Below are positions 1 through 5,669 of a stretch of 7,054 nucleotides of DNA, piece after piece. The translations under genes and the position numbers were made by a program. Each line of letters begins with the position of its first letter. Position 1 is the first letter of the stretch. The notes below the pieces were generated by a model, which saw only the letters and a list, made by a program, of their open reading frames with translations, ran no database searches and had not been told where the DNA came from. The stretch comes from an uncultured Lachnoanaerobaculum sp. (GTDB taxonomy: Bacteria; Bacillota; Clostridia; Lachnospirales; Lachnospiraceae): the NCBI GenBank assembly GCA_938041725.1, contig CALISX010000338.1, forward strand, positions 1 to 7,054, read 5' to 3'.

Positions 1-41
1 GCTTGTGCAAGCACAGCATCCACATGTTTGCCGTCCGGGGA

Positions 42-57
42 CTTATACACTTATACA
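42..57. repeat. Tandem direct repeat of CTTATACA (2 copies)
   Basis: Two perfect head-to-tail copies of CTTATACA lie at 42-49 and 50-57, about 20 bases upstream of the -35 element of the first promoter. They could be a binding site for an upstream-acting regulator or chance low complexity. They have only loose similarity to a DnaA box. Nothing else in bases 1-76 can be assigned; several frames stay open but none shows a recognisable protein. Confidence 0.4.
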
Positions 58-76
58 GAAAAGTCTTTGGAAGTGC

Positions 77-105
77 TTGACAGATACAGGGGGCCGTGCT
101 ATAGT
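77..105 (+). promoter_or_regulatory. Sigma-A promoter of the DUF3793-flavodoxin operon
   Basis: A perfect -35 TTGACA (77-82) is followed by a 17-bp spacer and a -10 TATAGT (100-105). A TGC directly before the -10 makes it an extended -10. Transcription should start near base 112, giving a leader of roughly 65 nt before the first gene. This is the best housekeeping promoter match in the window. Confidence 0.8.
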
Positions 106-119
106 TAGTGTGTCCTAAC
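104..119. promoter_or_regulatory. Putative operator dyad overlapping the -10 and start site
   Basis: GTTAG (104-108) and CTAAC (115-119) form a perfect inverted repeat with a 6-nt centre. It overlaps the end of the -10 box and the predicted transcription start, so a bound protein would block initiation. The TTAG/CTAA half-sites recall DtxR/IdeR-type iron boxes, but only the outer bases match. The downstream flavodoxin, a class often induced by iron limitation, fits such control. The dyad is seen in the sequence; the regulator is inferred. Confidence 0.35.
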
Positions 120-177
120 CGAGAGGTAAAAATAAAGAACAGACAGTAAGGAGTTAGGAATTTCCGTACAGGAAGGG

Positions 178-765
178 ATGGATATGCCTGCTGAAGTTAT
201 GGAAAAACTGATATGCGATGGGTCCTGCGGCATAGAGCTGCGGATGGTTTTGCAAGCGGCTCCTGTACTGAAGGGTCGAAAGGTATCCAATATGGTCTGC
301 ATGAACGACAGAGAGTTGTCTGTGGTTTGTGAGAAGCTGCAGGGGTCCGGGGTTAGCTTGATGGTTCTTTGTTCTTTCCGGGGAAGGCACCTGGTGCTGG
401 TTTTTCGAAGGGGGGCACTGGAGGTACATCTGAGAAAAGAGGAGTGCCGGAGTTTTTTGCGGATTTATGGCTACAGGGGAGAGGAGTTGCATCTTCTGCT
501 TCTGAGGCTTCACAGAAGATTCTCGGGGTTTTATGAAAAGAAAACCGTATTTCCCCATGAGATCGGTGTGTTTTTAGGATATCCGGTATGTGATATTAAG
601 GGGTTCCTTCGAAATAAAGGTGAAGGCTTTTTGTATAGTGGCTATTGGAAGGTTTATCAGGATGCGGAAGGAGCCAAGGCGCTTTTTCTTGCCTTTGATC
701 AAGCCAGAGAAGAGGCGCTGGAAGAATATATGGCAGGCAAAGGTTTACTTGGCATTGCCTGTTAA
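178..765 (+). CDS. DUF3793 family protein
   Basis: A 195-aa soluble protein with no signal peptide or membrane helix. I assign it to DUF3793 from the block FPHEIGVFLGYP (about residues 125-136), then DIKGFL (139-144) and GYWKVY (155-160); the N-terminal AAPVLKGRKVSN also fits the family. No biochemical role is established for DUF3793. Members are commonly found beside flavodoxin or ferrous-iron transport genes in clostridia, which suggests iron or redox homeostasis by association only. The start is uncertain: ATG 178 has AGGA at 170-173 (4-nt spacing), while ATG 184, two codons later, is better spaced from GGAAGG (171-176). The flavodoxin gene follows after 20 nt and is probably cotranscribed from the promoter at 77-105. 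Confidence 0.85.
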   Translation: MDMPAEVMEKLICDGSCGIELRMVLQAAPVLKGRKVSNMVCMNDRELSVVCEKLQGSGVSLMVLCSFRGRHLVLVFRRGALEVHLRKEECRSFLRIYGYRGEELHLLLLRLHRRFSGFYEKKTVFPHEIGVFLGYPVCDIKGFLRNKGEGFLYSGYWKVYQDAEGAKALFLAFDQAREEALEEYMAGKGLLGIAC

Positions 766-785
766 AATATCAAAAGGAGAGAACA

Positions 786-1217
786 ATGGATAAGGTATAT
801 GTAGTATATTGGACCCAGACAGGAAACACAGAGGCAATGGCTAAGATGCTGGCTGAGGGTGTTAAGGATGCCGGAAAAGAAGCAGAGGTAGTGTTCGCCG
901 ATGCAGTAAAGGTGGATGATCTGGTTGCACAGCCTGGTTTTGCACTGGGATGCCCCGCCATGGGAGCAGAGGAGCTGGAGGAGTCCATTGTGGAGCCCCT
1001 GGTATCCGAGCTGGAGGGCAAGGTTTCCGGTAAGAATATTGTACTGTTCGGTTCCTACGACTGGGGCGATGGAGAATGGATGCGCCTTTGGGTGGAGAGA
1101 CTGCAGAATGCCGGTGCCACCATTGTAGGCGGAGAGGGCATTATTGCCAATCTGGAGCCCGATGGAGAGGCTGAGGAGAAGTTAAAAGCAGCTGGAGCAC
1201 AGCTGGCCGCCTTATAG
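786..1217 (+). CDS. Flavodoxin (short-chain, FMN-binding)
   Basis: A 143-aa cytoplasmic electron carrier, the expected size of a short-chain flavodoxin. After the first beta strand (VYVVYW) comes the FMN-phosphate loop TQTGNT (residues 10-15). The second FMN loop is around GCPAMGAEELEE (55-66), and the third is GSYDWGDGEW (89-98), whose Tyr91 or the nearby tryptophans probably stack on the isoalloxazine ring. Members carry low-potential electrons in place of ferredoxin, often under iron limitation. The start ATG has AGGAG (775-779) at good spacing. It is the second gene after the DUF3793 gene with no promoter in the 20-nt gap, so both probably share one transcript that ends at the terminator at 1372-1405. 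The specific redox partner cannot be told from sequence. Confidence 0.95.
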   Translation: MDKVYVVYWTQTGNTEAMAKMLAEGVKDAGKEAEVVFADAVKVDDLVAQPGFALGCPAMGAEELEESIVEPLVSELEGKVSGKNIVLFGSYDWGDGEWMRLWVERLQNAGATIVGGEGIIANLEPDGEAEEKLKAAGAQLAAL

Positions 1218-1330
1218 TCCCTGGAGAGCACAGGGATACTCCGATGGGCCGTGGGATTTCCACGGGAGTATAAAGTGAGCCTGTCAGCCATTTATGATGG
1301 TCTTAATTCGGGGCAACCCGGTTTAAGATA
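1218..1330 (+). other. Structured 3' untranslated region, possible small RNA
   Basis: Three consecutive hairpins lie directly after the flavodoxin stop codon. (1) TCCCTG 1218-1223 pairs with CAGGGA 1231-1236. (2) ATACTC 1236-1241 pairs with GAGTAT 1266-1271 and encloses CCGTGG 1249-1254 paired with CCACGG 1260-1265. (3) TCTTAA 1301-1306 pairs with TTAAGA 1323-1328 and encloses CGGG 1309-1312 / CCCG 1317-1320, capped by a GCAA GNRA tetraloop. No T-tract follows any of them, so they are not terminators. I recognise no known RNA family. It could be a 3'-UTR stabiliser or the body of a small RNA ending at the terminator at 1372-1405. From 1331 to 1371 I see nothing. Confidence 0.4.
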
Positions 1331-1371
1331 GATACACAGTGTTACACATATTGAAATTTCCTCTTACTTTG

Positions 1372-1405
1372 AAAAGGACAGGCCTTGAGCAAGCCTGTCT
1401 TTTTT
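1372..1405 (+). terminator. Intrinsic terminator of the DUF3793-flavodoxin operon
   Basis: GACAGGC (1377-1383) pairs perfectly with GCCTGTC (1393-1399), and the stem is followed by six T residues (1400-1405). A run of four A residues before the stem can pair with the T-tract, so it may also work for transcription from the opposite strand. It isolates the flavodoxin operon from the YitT gene. Confidence 0.88.
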
Positions 1406-1441
1406 CATTGGAGATTTTCCGGGAGGGAACTTTTTAGGTAT

Positions 1442-1470
1442 TTGAAGGAAGGGGGAAAGTCTGGTACAAT
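1442..1470 (+). promoter_or_regulatory. Sigma-A promoter of the YitT-family gene
   Basis: The -35 TTGAAG (1442-1447), a 17-bp spacer and the -10 TACAAT (1465-1470), with TGG just upstream as an extended -10, give a good vegetative promoter. Transcription should begin near 1476-1477, inside the left arm of the following inverted repeat. Confidence 0.65.
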
Positions 1471-1515
1471 CTCCAGGAGCGGATGTCCCTTTGGAAGGGA
1501 AGCGGCATCCTGGAG
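1471..1515. promoter_or_regulatory. Concentric inverted repeat spanning start site and Shine-Dalgarno
   Basis: CTCCAGGA (1471-1478) and TCCTGGAG (1508-1515) are perfect 8-base arms. Inside them TCCCTT (1486-1491) and AAGGGA (1495-1500) form a second palindrome. Both share the same axis at base 1493, with 7-nt spacers on each side. The right outer arm contains the GGAG that serves as ribosome binding site for the YitT gene. The left arm lies between the -10 and the predicted transcription start, so a DNA operator is more likely than an RNA switch. If transcripts start further upstream, the folded RNA would hide the ribosome binding site. Confidence 0.5.
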
Positions 1516-1532
1516 GAGGCTTTAGAAAGAAT

Positions 1533-2417
1533 ATGAAAACAGAAGACCCAACCCGGATTCACTGGGATGTGAAGCGGGATATCAAACGTTTTTTGGTGGT
1601 ATCTTTGATGGCGGTTTTAATGTCCGTAAATATTAAAACCTTTGTGCGCACCGGAGGACTCTTTCCTGGAGGGGCCACAGGCCTGACTTTGCTGATTCAG
1701 CGGTCTGTCCTGATTTTTTTGAATATCCATTTGCCCTTTTCTTTGGTGAATATACTGTTGAACAGTATTCCTGTATACATTGGTTTTCGTTTTATAGGAA
1801 AGAAATTCACCCTGCTTTCCTGCTGGATGATTGTACTGAGCGGTATTGTAACAGATATGATCCCTGGATATGTAATCACCCAGGACATTCTCCTGATCAG
1901 CATTTTCGGGGGGATTATCAATGGCTTTGTCATCAGTATGTGTCTTCTCATGAATGCTACCACAGGAGGGACGGATTTTATATCTATTTTCCTGTCAGAG
2001 CGGAAGGGAATGGATAGTTTTAATATGATTTTAATGGTGAATGCAGTGATTTTGGTGCTGGCAGGGCTTTTGTTTGGCTGGGATAAGGCACTGTATTCTA
2101 TTATTTTCCAATATGCCTCCACCATGGTGATTCATATGTTGTATAGAAAATACCAGCAGGTCACCCTCTTTGTGGTAACAGACCGGCCAAGGGAGGTTTG
2201 CGATGAAATCTCCCAAATCAGCCATCATGGGGCCACCATTTTGGAGGGAATGGGCTCCTACCTTCATAAAAGGAGAAATATTGTGTATTCAGTGGTGTCC
2301 GGAGCGGAGGCTGGACAGGTAGTGCGAGCAGTAAAAAAGCTGGATGAAAAAGCCTTTATTAACCAGATTAATACCAAGCAGCTCCAGGGACGTTTTTACT
2401 ACCGGAGAGAGGATTAA
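1533..2417 (+). CDS. YitT family membrane protein with C-terminal DUF2179 domain
   Basis: A 294-aa protein from ATG 1533, the usual size for the family. After a short basic cytoplasmic N-terminus come about six hydrophobic segments (roughly residues 19-37, 46-64, 68-88, 91-110, 117-140 and 163-182, perhaps another at 186-204). Family-typical glycine motifs are GGLFPGGATGL (41-51) and TTGGTDF (143-149). The DUF2179 domain covers about 210-290, from VTLFVVTDRP to the LQGRFYYR end. YitT proteins are putative transporters of unknown substrate; DUF2179 may be a ligand-sensing cytoplasmic domain. The ATG has GGAGGAGG (1512-1519) at a rather long 13-nt spacing. A TTG at 1491 would add 14 residues but has no good ribosome binding site. 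It has its own promoter at 1442-1470, and no clear terminator follows it. Confidence 0.9.
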   Translation: MKTEDPTRIHWDVKRDIKRFLVVSLMAVLMSVNIKTFVRTGGLFPGGATGLTLLIQRSVLIFLNIHLPFSLVNILLNSIPVYIGFRFIGKKFTLLSCWMIVLSGIVTDMIPGYVITQDILLISIFGGIINGFVISMCLLMNATTGGTDFISIFLSERKGMDSFNMILMVNAVILVLAGLLFGWDKALYSIIFQYASTMVIHMLYRKYQQVTLFVVTDRPREVCDEISQISHHGATILEGMGSYLHKRRNIVYSVVSGAEAGQVVRAVKKLDEKAFINQINTKQLQGRFYYRRED

Positions 2418-2438
2418 GTTCTGTGAAAGGGGCTTTAT

Positions 2439-2467
2439 TTGCAAGGATTTGGGCTTTATGATATAAT
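2439..2467 (+). promoter_or_regulatory. Sigma-A promoter of the cdaA-cdaR operon
   Basis: The -35 TTGCAA (2439-2444), a 17-bp spacer and a perfect -10 TATAAT (2462-2467), with TGA before it (2459-2461) as an extended -10, form a strong promoter. Predicted start is near 2474, leaving an untranslated leader of about 145 nt. It begins 21 nt after the YitT stop codon and is the only strong promoter I see for the four genes that follow. Confidence 0.75.
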
Positions 2468-2473
2468 TCTCCC

Positions 2474-2617
2474 ATGCATGCAGAGAGGATGCTCCTGCAA
2501 CTGTACTGCCCCAAACCGGCTTTTAGAGGGGGTCCCAAACCGGTTCCTTAGCTGTGGCAAAGGTTTTTGCCCTTTACTATACCGTGTGAAGGAAAATGCT
2601 CCAATCGTGAGGCAAAT
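2474..2617 (+). promoter_or_regulatory. Structured 5' leader of the cdaA-cdaR operon
   Basis: The untranslated leader starts with a hairpin at 2479-2499: TGCAG pairs with CTGCA and GAG with CTC, with one bulged A and a GATG loop. A second perfect stem, GGCAAA (2556-2561) with TTTGCC (2566-2571), has a GGTT loop. Between them lies a 10-base direct repeat (2510-2543). No T-tract follows the stems, so transcription attenuation is not obvious. The sequence does not match what I know of the ydaO-type c-di-AMP riboswitch, nor another class I recognise. A regulatory role is inferred from length and structure only. Confidence 0.4.
2510..2543. repeat. Direct repeat CCCAAACCGG in the leader
   Basis: Perfect copies of CCCAAACCGG lie at 2510-2519 and 2534-2543, a period of 24 bases. 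The second copy runs into the palindrome AACCGGTT (2538-2545). Because it lies downstream of the predicted start site, it could bind a protein on the RNA or act as a roadblock operator on the DNA. Confidence 0.45.
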
Positions 2618-3037
2618 ATGTTAAATAATGATAAGATAAAACTAATGACAGAGCTGTCTTTTTTTGAGAAAAAAAGGGGGAAGGAAGTCTTTGCCATTAA
2701 TGGCTTTTTTAAGTCTGATTATGTGGGAAGGCATATGCTCCAGTCCTTCTTTATTTTTTCCTTTTGCTATAGTCTGGTATTGGCTTTGTGGGTGCTGTAC
2801 CATGTGGAAAGCATTATGTCAGCCATCAATCCCCTGGACATAATATCCCTTTGGTATGTGGTGTTTTATGTTCTGGGGCTGGTGCTTTTTGAAATAATTA
2901 CAGTGCGTTTTTATTCTAAAAAATACGATGATGCGGTGAAGGCGCAGAAAAATTTTATGGGACGATTAAAGATTCTGGAACGCAGATACGACAACAAGGA
3001 TAAATTCCGGGAGCCGGAGGGAGGAAAGAATGCTTGA
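2618..3037 (+). CDS. Small membrane protein of unknown function, first gene of the cdaA operon
   Basis: A 139-aa protein I do not recognise. It has a charged N-terminus (residues 1-40), two hydrophobic helices (about 43-62 and 78-98) and a charged C-terminal tail (100-139), rich in Lys, Arg, Asp and Glu, that could form a short amphipathic or coiled-coil helix. Both ends are predicted to be cytoplasmic. The ATG at 2618 has GTGAGG (2607-2612) 5 nt upstream; an upstream TTG at 2567 would overlap the leader hairpin and is less likely. Its last 8 bases overlap the start of the next gene, implying translational coupling. Position suggests a link to the polytopic protein or to CdaA, but that is inference. 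Confidence 0.75.
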   Translation: MLNNDKIKLMTELSFFEKKRGKEVFAINGFFKSDYVGRHMLQSFFIFSFCYSLVLALWVLYHVESIMSAINPLDIISLWYVVFYVLGLVLFEIITVRFYSKKYDDAVKAQKNFMGRLKILERRYDNKDKFREPEGGKNA

Positions 3038-4001
3038 TCTGTATGTGTTCCGAAACAGCCTGAAAACGCTTTATGCCCGGTTTGATACAGCAATTGTGCG
3101 GGTTACCAGGTTTGTGGTGGTCTTTACAGCGCTGCTTTTAATGAATATGCATGTAGGTTTTTCCGGAAGATTTTCCGGAACCTTTATCAGTATTCTGATT
3201 GCCTTTATATGTATGGCTCTGCCCTATTTTGCGTCCTGCTGGATTTTGGCCGGGTATCTGATCTTGAATATATCCGGTGCTTCTTTGGAGCTGGCATCCC
3301 TCATAGGGGTTTTAATGCTTTTGGTGGCTCTTTCCTATTATGTGTTTAATCCAGGGGACAGTGTCCTTTTGATTTTGGTGCCCATTGCCTTTGCCCTGCG
3401 GATTCCCTATGTGATTCCTTTGGTAGTGGGGCTTTCCTGCGGGCTCATGTCCATCATTCCTATATCTGTAGGGGTGGTGGTGTATTATATCTGTCTGTAT
3501 GCCAAGCAGAATGTGGGGACTTTAACCAATACAGATCTGGAAGGGGTGGCCCAAAGGTATGTTCAGACCATCAATGGGATTTTTTCCAACCGGACTATGA
3601 TTTTGTACCTGGTGGCTTTTGCGGCGGTGCTGGTGATTGTATATTTAATTCGCAATCTTTCCATTGATTATGCCTGGCAGATTGCCATTGCAGCAGGAGC
3701 GGTGGCATTGCTGGTGGTGGTTTTTACCGGAGAGATTCTTTACGGTATTTCCCTTTCGGCCATTCAGGTGGTGGGAGGGGTTTTCGTTTCTGCCATGTTG
3801 GCTTTTATTTTTAATTTTTTTGTTTTTGCAGTGGATTATTCCCGAACAGAACATACCCAGTTTGAAGATGATGATTACTACTACTATGTAAAGGCAGTTC
3901 CAAAGATTACGGTTGCTCCCCCGGATGTAAAGGTACAGACCTTCAATATTCGAAGAGCCAATGGGAGGGAAAACAGGGAGGTTAAGAATAAAAAGAAATG
4001 A
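3030..4001 (+). CDS. Polytopic membrane protein of unknown function, upstream of cdaA
   Basis: A 323-aa protein with about eight or nine hydrophobic segments (roughly residues 24-42, 50-66, 68-84, 86-106, 110-122, 127-156, 189-208, 214-233 and 243-268). It ends in a cytoplasmic tail that begins very acidic (E279 D280-D282), continues with four tyrosines (283-286) and finishes basic with KKK. There is no ATP-binding motif and no transporter signature I can name; such proteins are sometimes loosely annotated as ABC permeases. The start ATG overlaps the end of the previous gene by 8 nt and has GGAGGAAAG just upstream. It ends 17 nt before cdaA. Gene order suggests it works with the c-di-AMP cyclase or in envelope homeostasis, but the sequence does not show this. 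Confidence 0.8.
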   Translation: MLDLYVFRNSLKTLYARFDTAIVRVTRFVVVFTALLLMNMHVGFSGRFSGTFISILIAFICMALPYFASCWILAGYLILNISGASLELASLIGVLMLLVALSYYVFNPGDSVLLILVPIAFALRIPYVIPLVVGLSCGLMSIIPISVGVVVYYICLYAKQNVGTLTNTDLEGVAQRYVQTINGIFSNRTMILYLVAFAAVLVIVYLIRNLSIDYAWQIAIAAGAVALLVVVFTGEILYGISLSAIQVVGGVFVSAMLAFIFNFFVFAVDYSRTEHTQFEDDDYYYYVKAVPKITVAPPDVKVQTFNIRRANGRENREVKNKKK

Positions 4002-4018
4002 CGGGAGGCAAGTAAACC

Positions 4019-4912
4019 ATGATATCGGTTACAGATTTTTTTCGCAAGGGTTTGTCTTCCTTTCCGAGAATGACATTTTTCAGCTTGATTGAGATTCTGA
4101 TCATTGCCTATATTGTATATGAGATCCTTCTGTGGATTCGAAATACCAGAGCCTGGATGTTGCTGCGGGGGCTGATTTTGATTTTGGCCTTCACCTTTGT
4201 ATCCTATGTGCTCAGCTTCAATGCAATTCTTTGGATTTTAGGAAGAGTGGCCACCATTGCGGTAACCGCTTTAATTATTATTTTCCAGCCGGAGCTTAGG
4301 AGAGCTTTGGAGCAGCTGGGAAAACGAAATTTCCTGAGCTTCATGGTTTCAGGGGAAGGGAAGGGCGGGGCGGAAACTACGGCCCGTACAGTGGAGGAGA
4401 TCGTTAGAGCAGCCTTTGCCATGTCAAGGCCTAAAACAGGCGCTTTGATTGTGATTGAAAGAAAGGTGGATTTGACAGATGTGGAGAATTCCGGTATTGC
4501 CATAGACGGAAGAATTTCCAGCCAGCTTTTGATCAATATTTTTGAACATAATACCCCTCTTCATGATGGGGCGGTGCTGATTCGGGGGAATACTTTGGTG
4601 GCAGCCACCTGCTATCTTCCTCTTTCTGCCAATACCCATATCAGTAAGGATCTGGGAACCAGGCATCGGGCCGCCATCGGAGTCAGTGAGGTTTCCGATT
4701 CGATTACTGTGGTGGTGTCGGAGGAAACAGGGCGGGTTTCTGTGGCCAGGGGAGGCAGTTTAAAAAAAACCCCGGATGCAGAGGCACTGCGAAGGGAACT
4801 GGATGTTTTACTATCGGATACAGAGGGTGGCAGGAAGAGCTTTTTCATGGGCGGTATTTTAGACAGGCTGCGGAAGGGAAACAGAAGGAATGAAAAACAA
4901 GTGGACCAATAA
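4019..4912 (+). CDS. cdaA: Diadenylate cyclase CdaA (c-di-AMP synthase)
   Basis: A 297-aa membrane enzyme that condenses two ATP into cyclic di-AMP, a messenger controlling potassium and osmolyte transport and wall homeostasis in Gram-positive bacteria. Three N-terminal membrane helices (about residues 21-40, 46-65 and 69-89) precede the family-typical FQPELRRALEQLG (89-101). The DAC domain follows from about 120 to 245, with GALIVIER (141-148), the catalytic DGA motif at 183-185 (LHDGAVLIRG) and the RHR motif at 215-217 (GTRHRAAIG). All key motifs are intact. Length is close to that of other CdaA proteins; the tail after about 260 is variable. GGGAGG (4003-4008) lies 10 nt before the ATG. 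The gene overlaps cdaR by 23 nt, consistent with coupled translation of the enzyme and its regulator. Confidence 0.97.
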   Translation: MISVTDFFRKGLSSFPRMTFFSLIEILIIAYIVYEILLWIRNTRAWMLLRGLILILAFTFVSYVLSFNAILWILGRVATIAVTALIIIFQPELRRALEQLGKRNFLSFMVSGEGKGGAETTARTVEEIVRAAFAMSRPKTGALIVIERKVDLTDVENSGIAIDGRISSQLLINIFEHNTPLHDGAVLIRGNTLVAATCYLPLSANTHISKDLGTRHRAAIGVSEVSDSITVVVSEETGRVSVARGGSLKKTPDAEALRRELDVLLSDTEGGRKSFFMGGILDRLRKGNRRNEKQVDQ

Positions 4913-5669
4913 TTTGCTGCTGAAAATTTCTTCCCTTATTCTGGCAGGTTTCATCTGGATTCTGGTGATGAATGCTGCAGACCCGGAGCTTAGCAGGACA
5001 CGAAATGTCCCTTTGGAGATTCGAAATGCAGACATTATCACTGAAGCAGGAAAAGCCTATACCACAGATGTAGGGAATACAGTAACGGTCAGTTACCGGG
5101 TGCGGGCCCGGGACGAATCTCTGGTGCGTTCGTCGGATTTTAAGGCTGTTGCAGATATGAAGAATATGTATGATGTGACCGGTGCCATTCCCATTACCGT
5201 GGAGGTGATGGACAACCGGGACAGGATTCTGGGAACCCCCACAGTGCGGCCGGCGGTGCTTCATGTGGTGACGGAGGACTTGCAGCGAAAAACCTTTACC
5301 ATCACTTCTACGACTGAAGGAACTCCGGCAGCGGGGTATGCCGTAAAGCAGGTTGTTTTAGAGGAGACCGAGGTGGTGGTCACCGGACCTAAATCCCAGA
5401 TTGGGAAAATCAGCAGTGTGGGTGTATCCATTGATGTGGAGGGAGCCAGCGAGAGTCTTAGTGGTAAGGCTCCCCTTAAATATTTGGATGCCAATGGAAA
5501 TCCCATAGGAATGGATCCGGAGCAGGTAACCAACAGCTTTGATGAAGTGGACTATCAGGTGACCATAGTCAGCGGAAGGAGCTTATCCCTAAATTTTCTG
5601 TGGGCGGTACTCCGGCTCAGGGGTACCGCTTTACAGGGGTACGCACCAATGTCCGTTCCATTCAGGTGA
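4890..5669 (+). CDS. cdaR: CdaR (YbbR-domain c-di-AMP cyclase regulator), zero-frame N-terminal part
   Basis: A 259-aa reading frame. Residues 1-8 are cytoplasmic, about 9-28 form a single membrane anchor (LLLKISSLILAGFIWILVMN), and the rest is predicted to lie outside the membrane. YbbR repeat one covers about 30-128 and repeat two about 131-228, with GTPAAGY and VVVTGP typical of the fold. CdaR binds CdaA through the membrane and modulates it. Native sequence stops at Phe236; the last 23 residues are from the wrong frame and end at TGA 5667-5669. The rest of CdaR continues in the -1 frame. A -1 shift at 5591-5597 gives a seamless 422-aa protein, near the length usual for four YbbR repeats. 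Start: ATG 4890 inside cdaA, directly preceded by AGAAGGA. It is either a programmed frameshift gene, a frameshift mutant or a sequence error. Confidence 0.88.
   Translation: MKNKWTNNLLLKISSLILAGFIWILVMNAADPELSRTRNVPLEIRNADIITEAGKAYTTDVGNTVTVSYRVRARDESLVRSSDFKAVADMKNMYDVTGAIPITVEVMDNRDRILGTPTVRPAVLHVVTEDLQRKTFTITSTTEGTPAAGYAVKQVVLEETEVVVTGPKSQIGKISSVGVSIDVEGASESLSGKAPLKYLDANGNPIGMDPEQVTNSFDEVDYQVTIVSGRSLSLNFLWAVLRLRGTALQGYAPMSVPFR
5577..5629 (+). other. Candidate programmed -1 ribosomal frameshift site in cdaR
   Basis: The slippery heptamer A AAT TTT (5591-5597) is in the right phase: zero-frame codons are AAT TTT, and after slipping they read AAA TTT and continue with TCT GTG GGC GGT. AGGAG (5577-5581) lies 9 nt upstream, like the stimulatory Shine-Dalgarno element of E. 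coli dnaX. Six nt after the heptamer a perfect 7-bp stem, GCGGTAC (5604-5610) with GTACCGC (5623-5629), can form, with a 12-nt loop that may add two further G-C pairs. All three elements are seen in the sequence. That they act together is inferred; loss of one T from a five-T run would also explain the frame break. Confidence 0.5.

Noticed and set aside
1..108. Frame 1 is open from base 1 to TAG at 106-108, as if the tail of an upstream gene.
   Set aside because: The other two forward frames are also open for much of this stretch, the translation is not recognisable, and a strong promoter lies inside it.
3159..3181. Direct repeat of TTTTCCGGAA inside the polytopic membrane protein gene.
   Set aside because: It simply encodes the repeated FSGRFSG residues; there is no sign of a mobile element.
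4757..4780. A8 run in cdaA (4762-4769) after a GGGAGG-like sequence, a second possible slippery site.
   Set aside because: The zero frame continues correctly through the CdaA C-terminus, and only a weak 4-bp stem follows. It is probably just Leu-Lys-Lys codons, though it is prone to sequencing indels.
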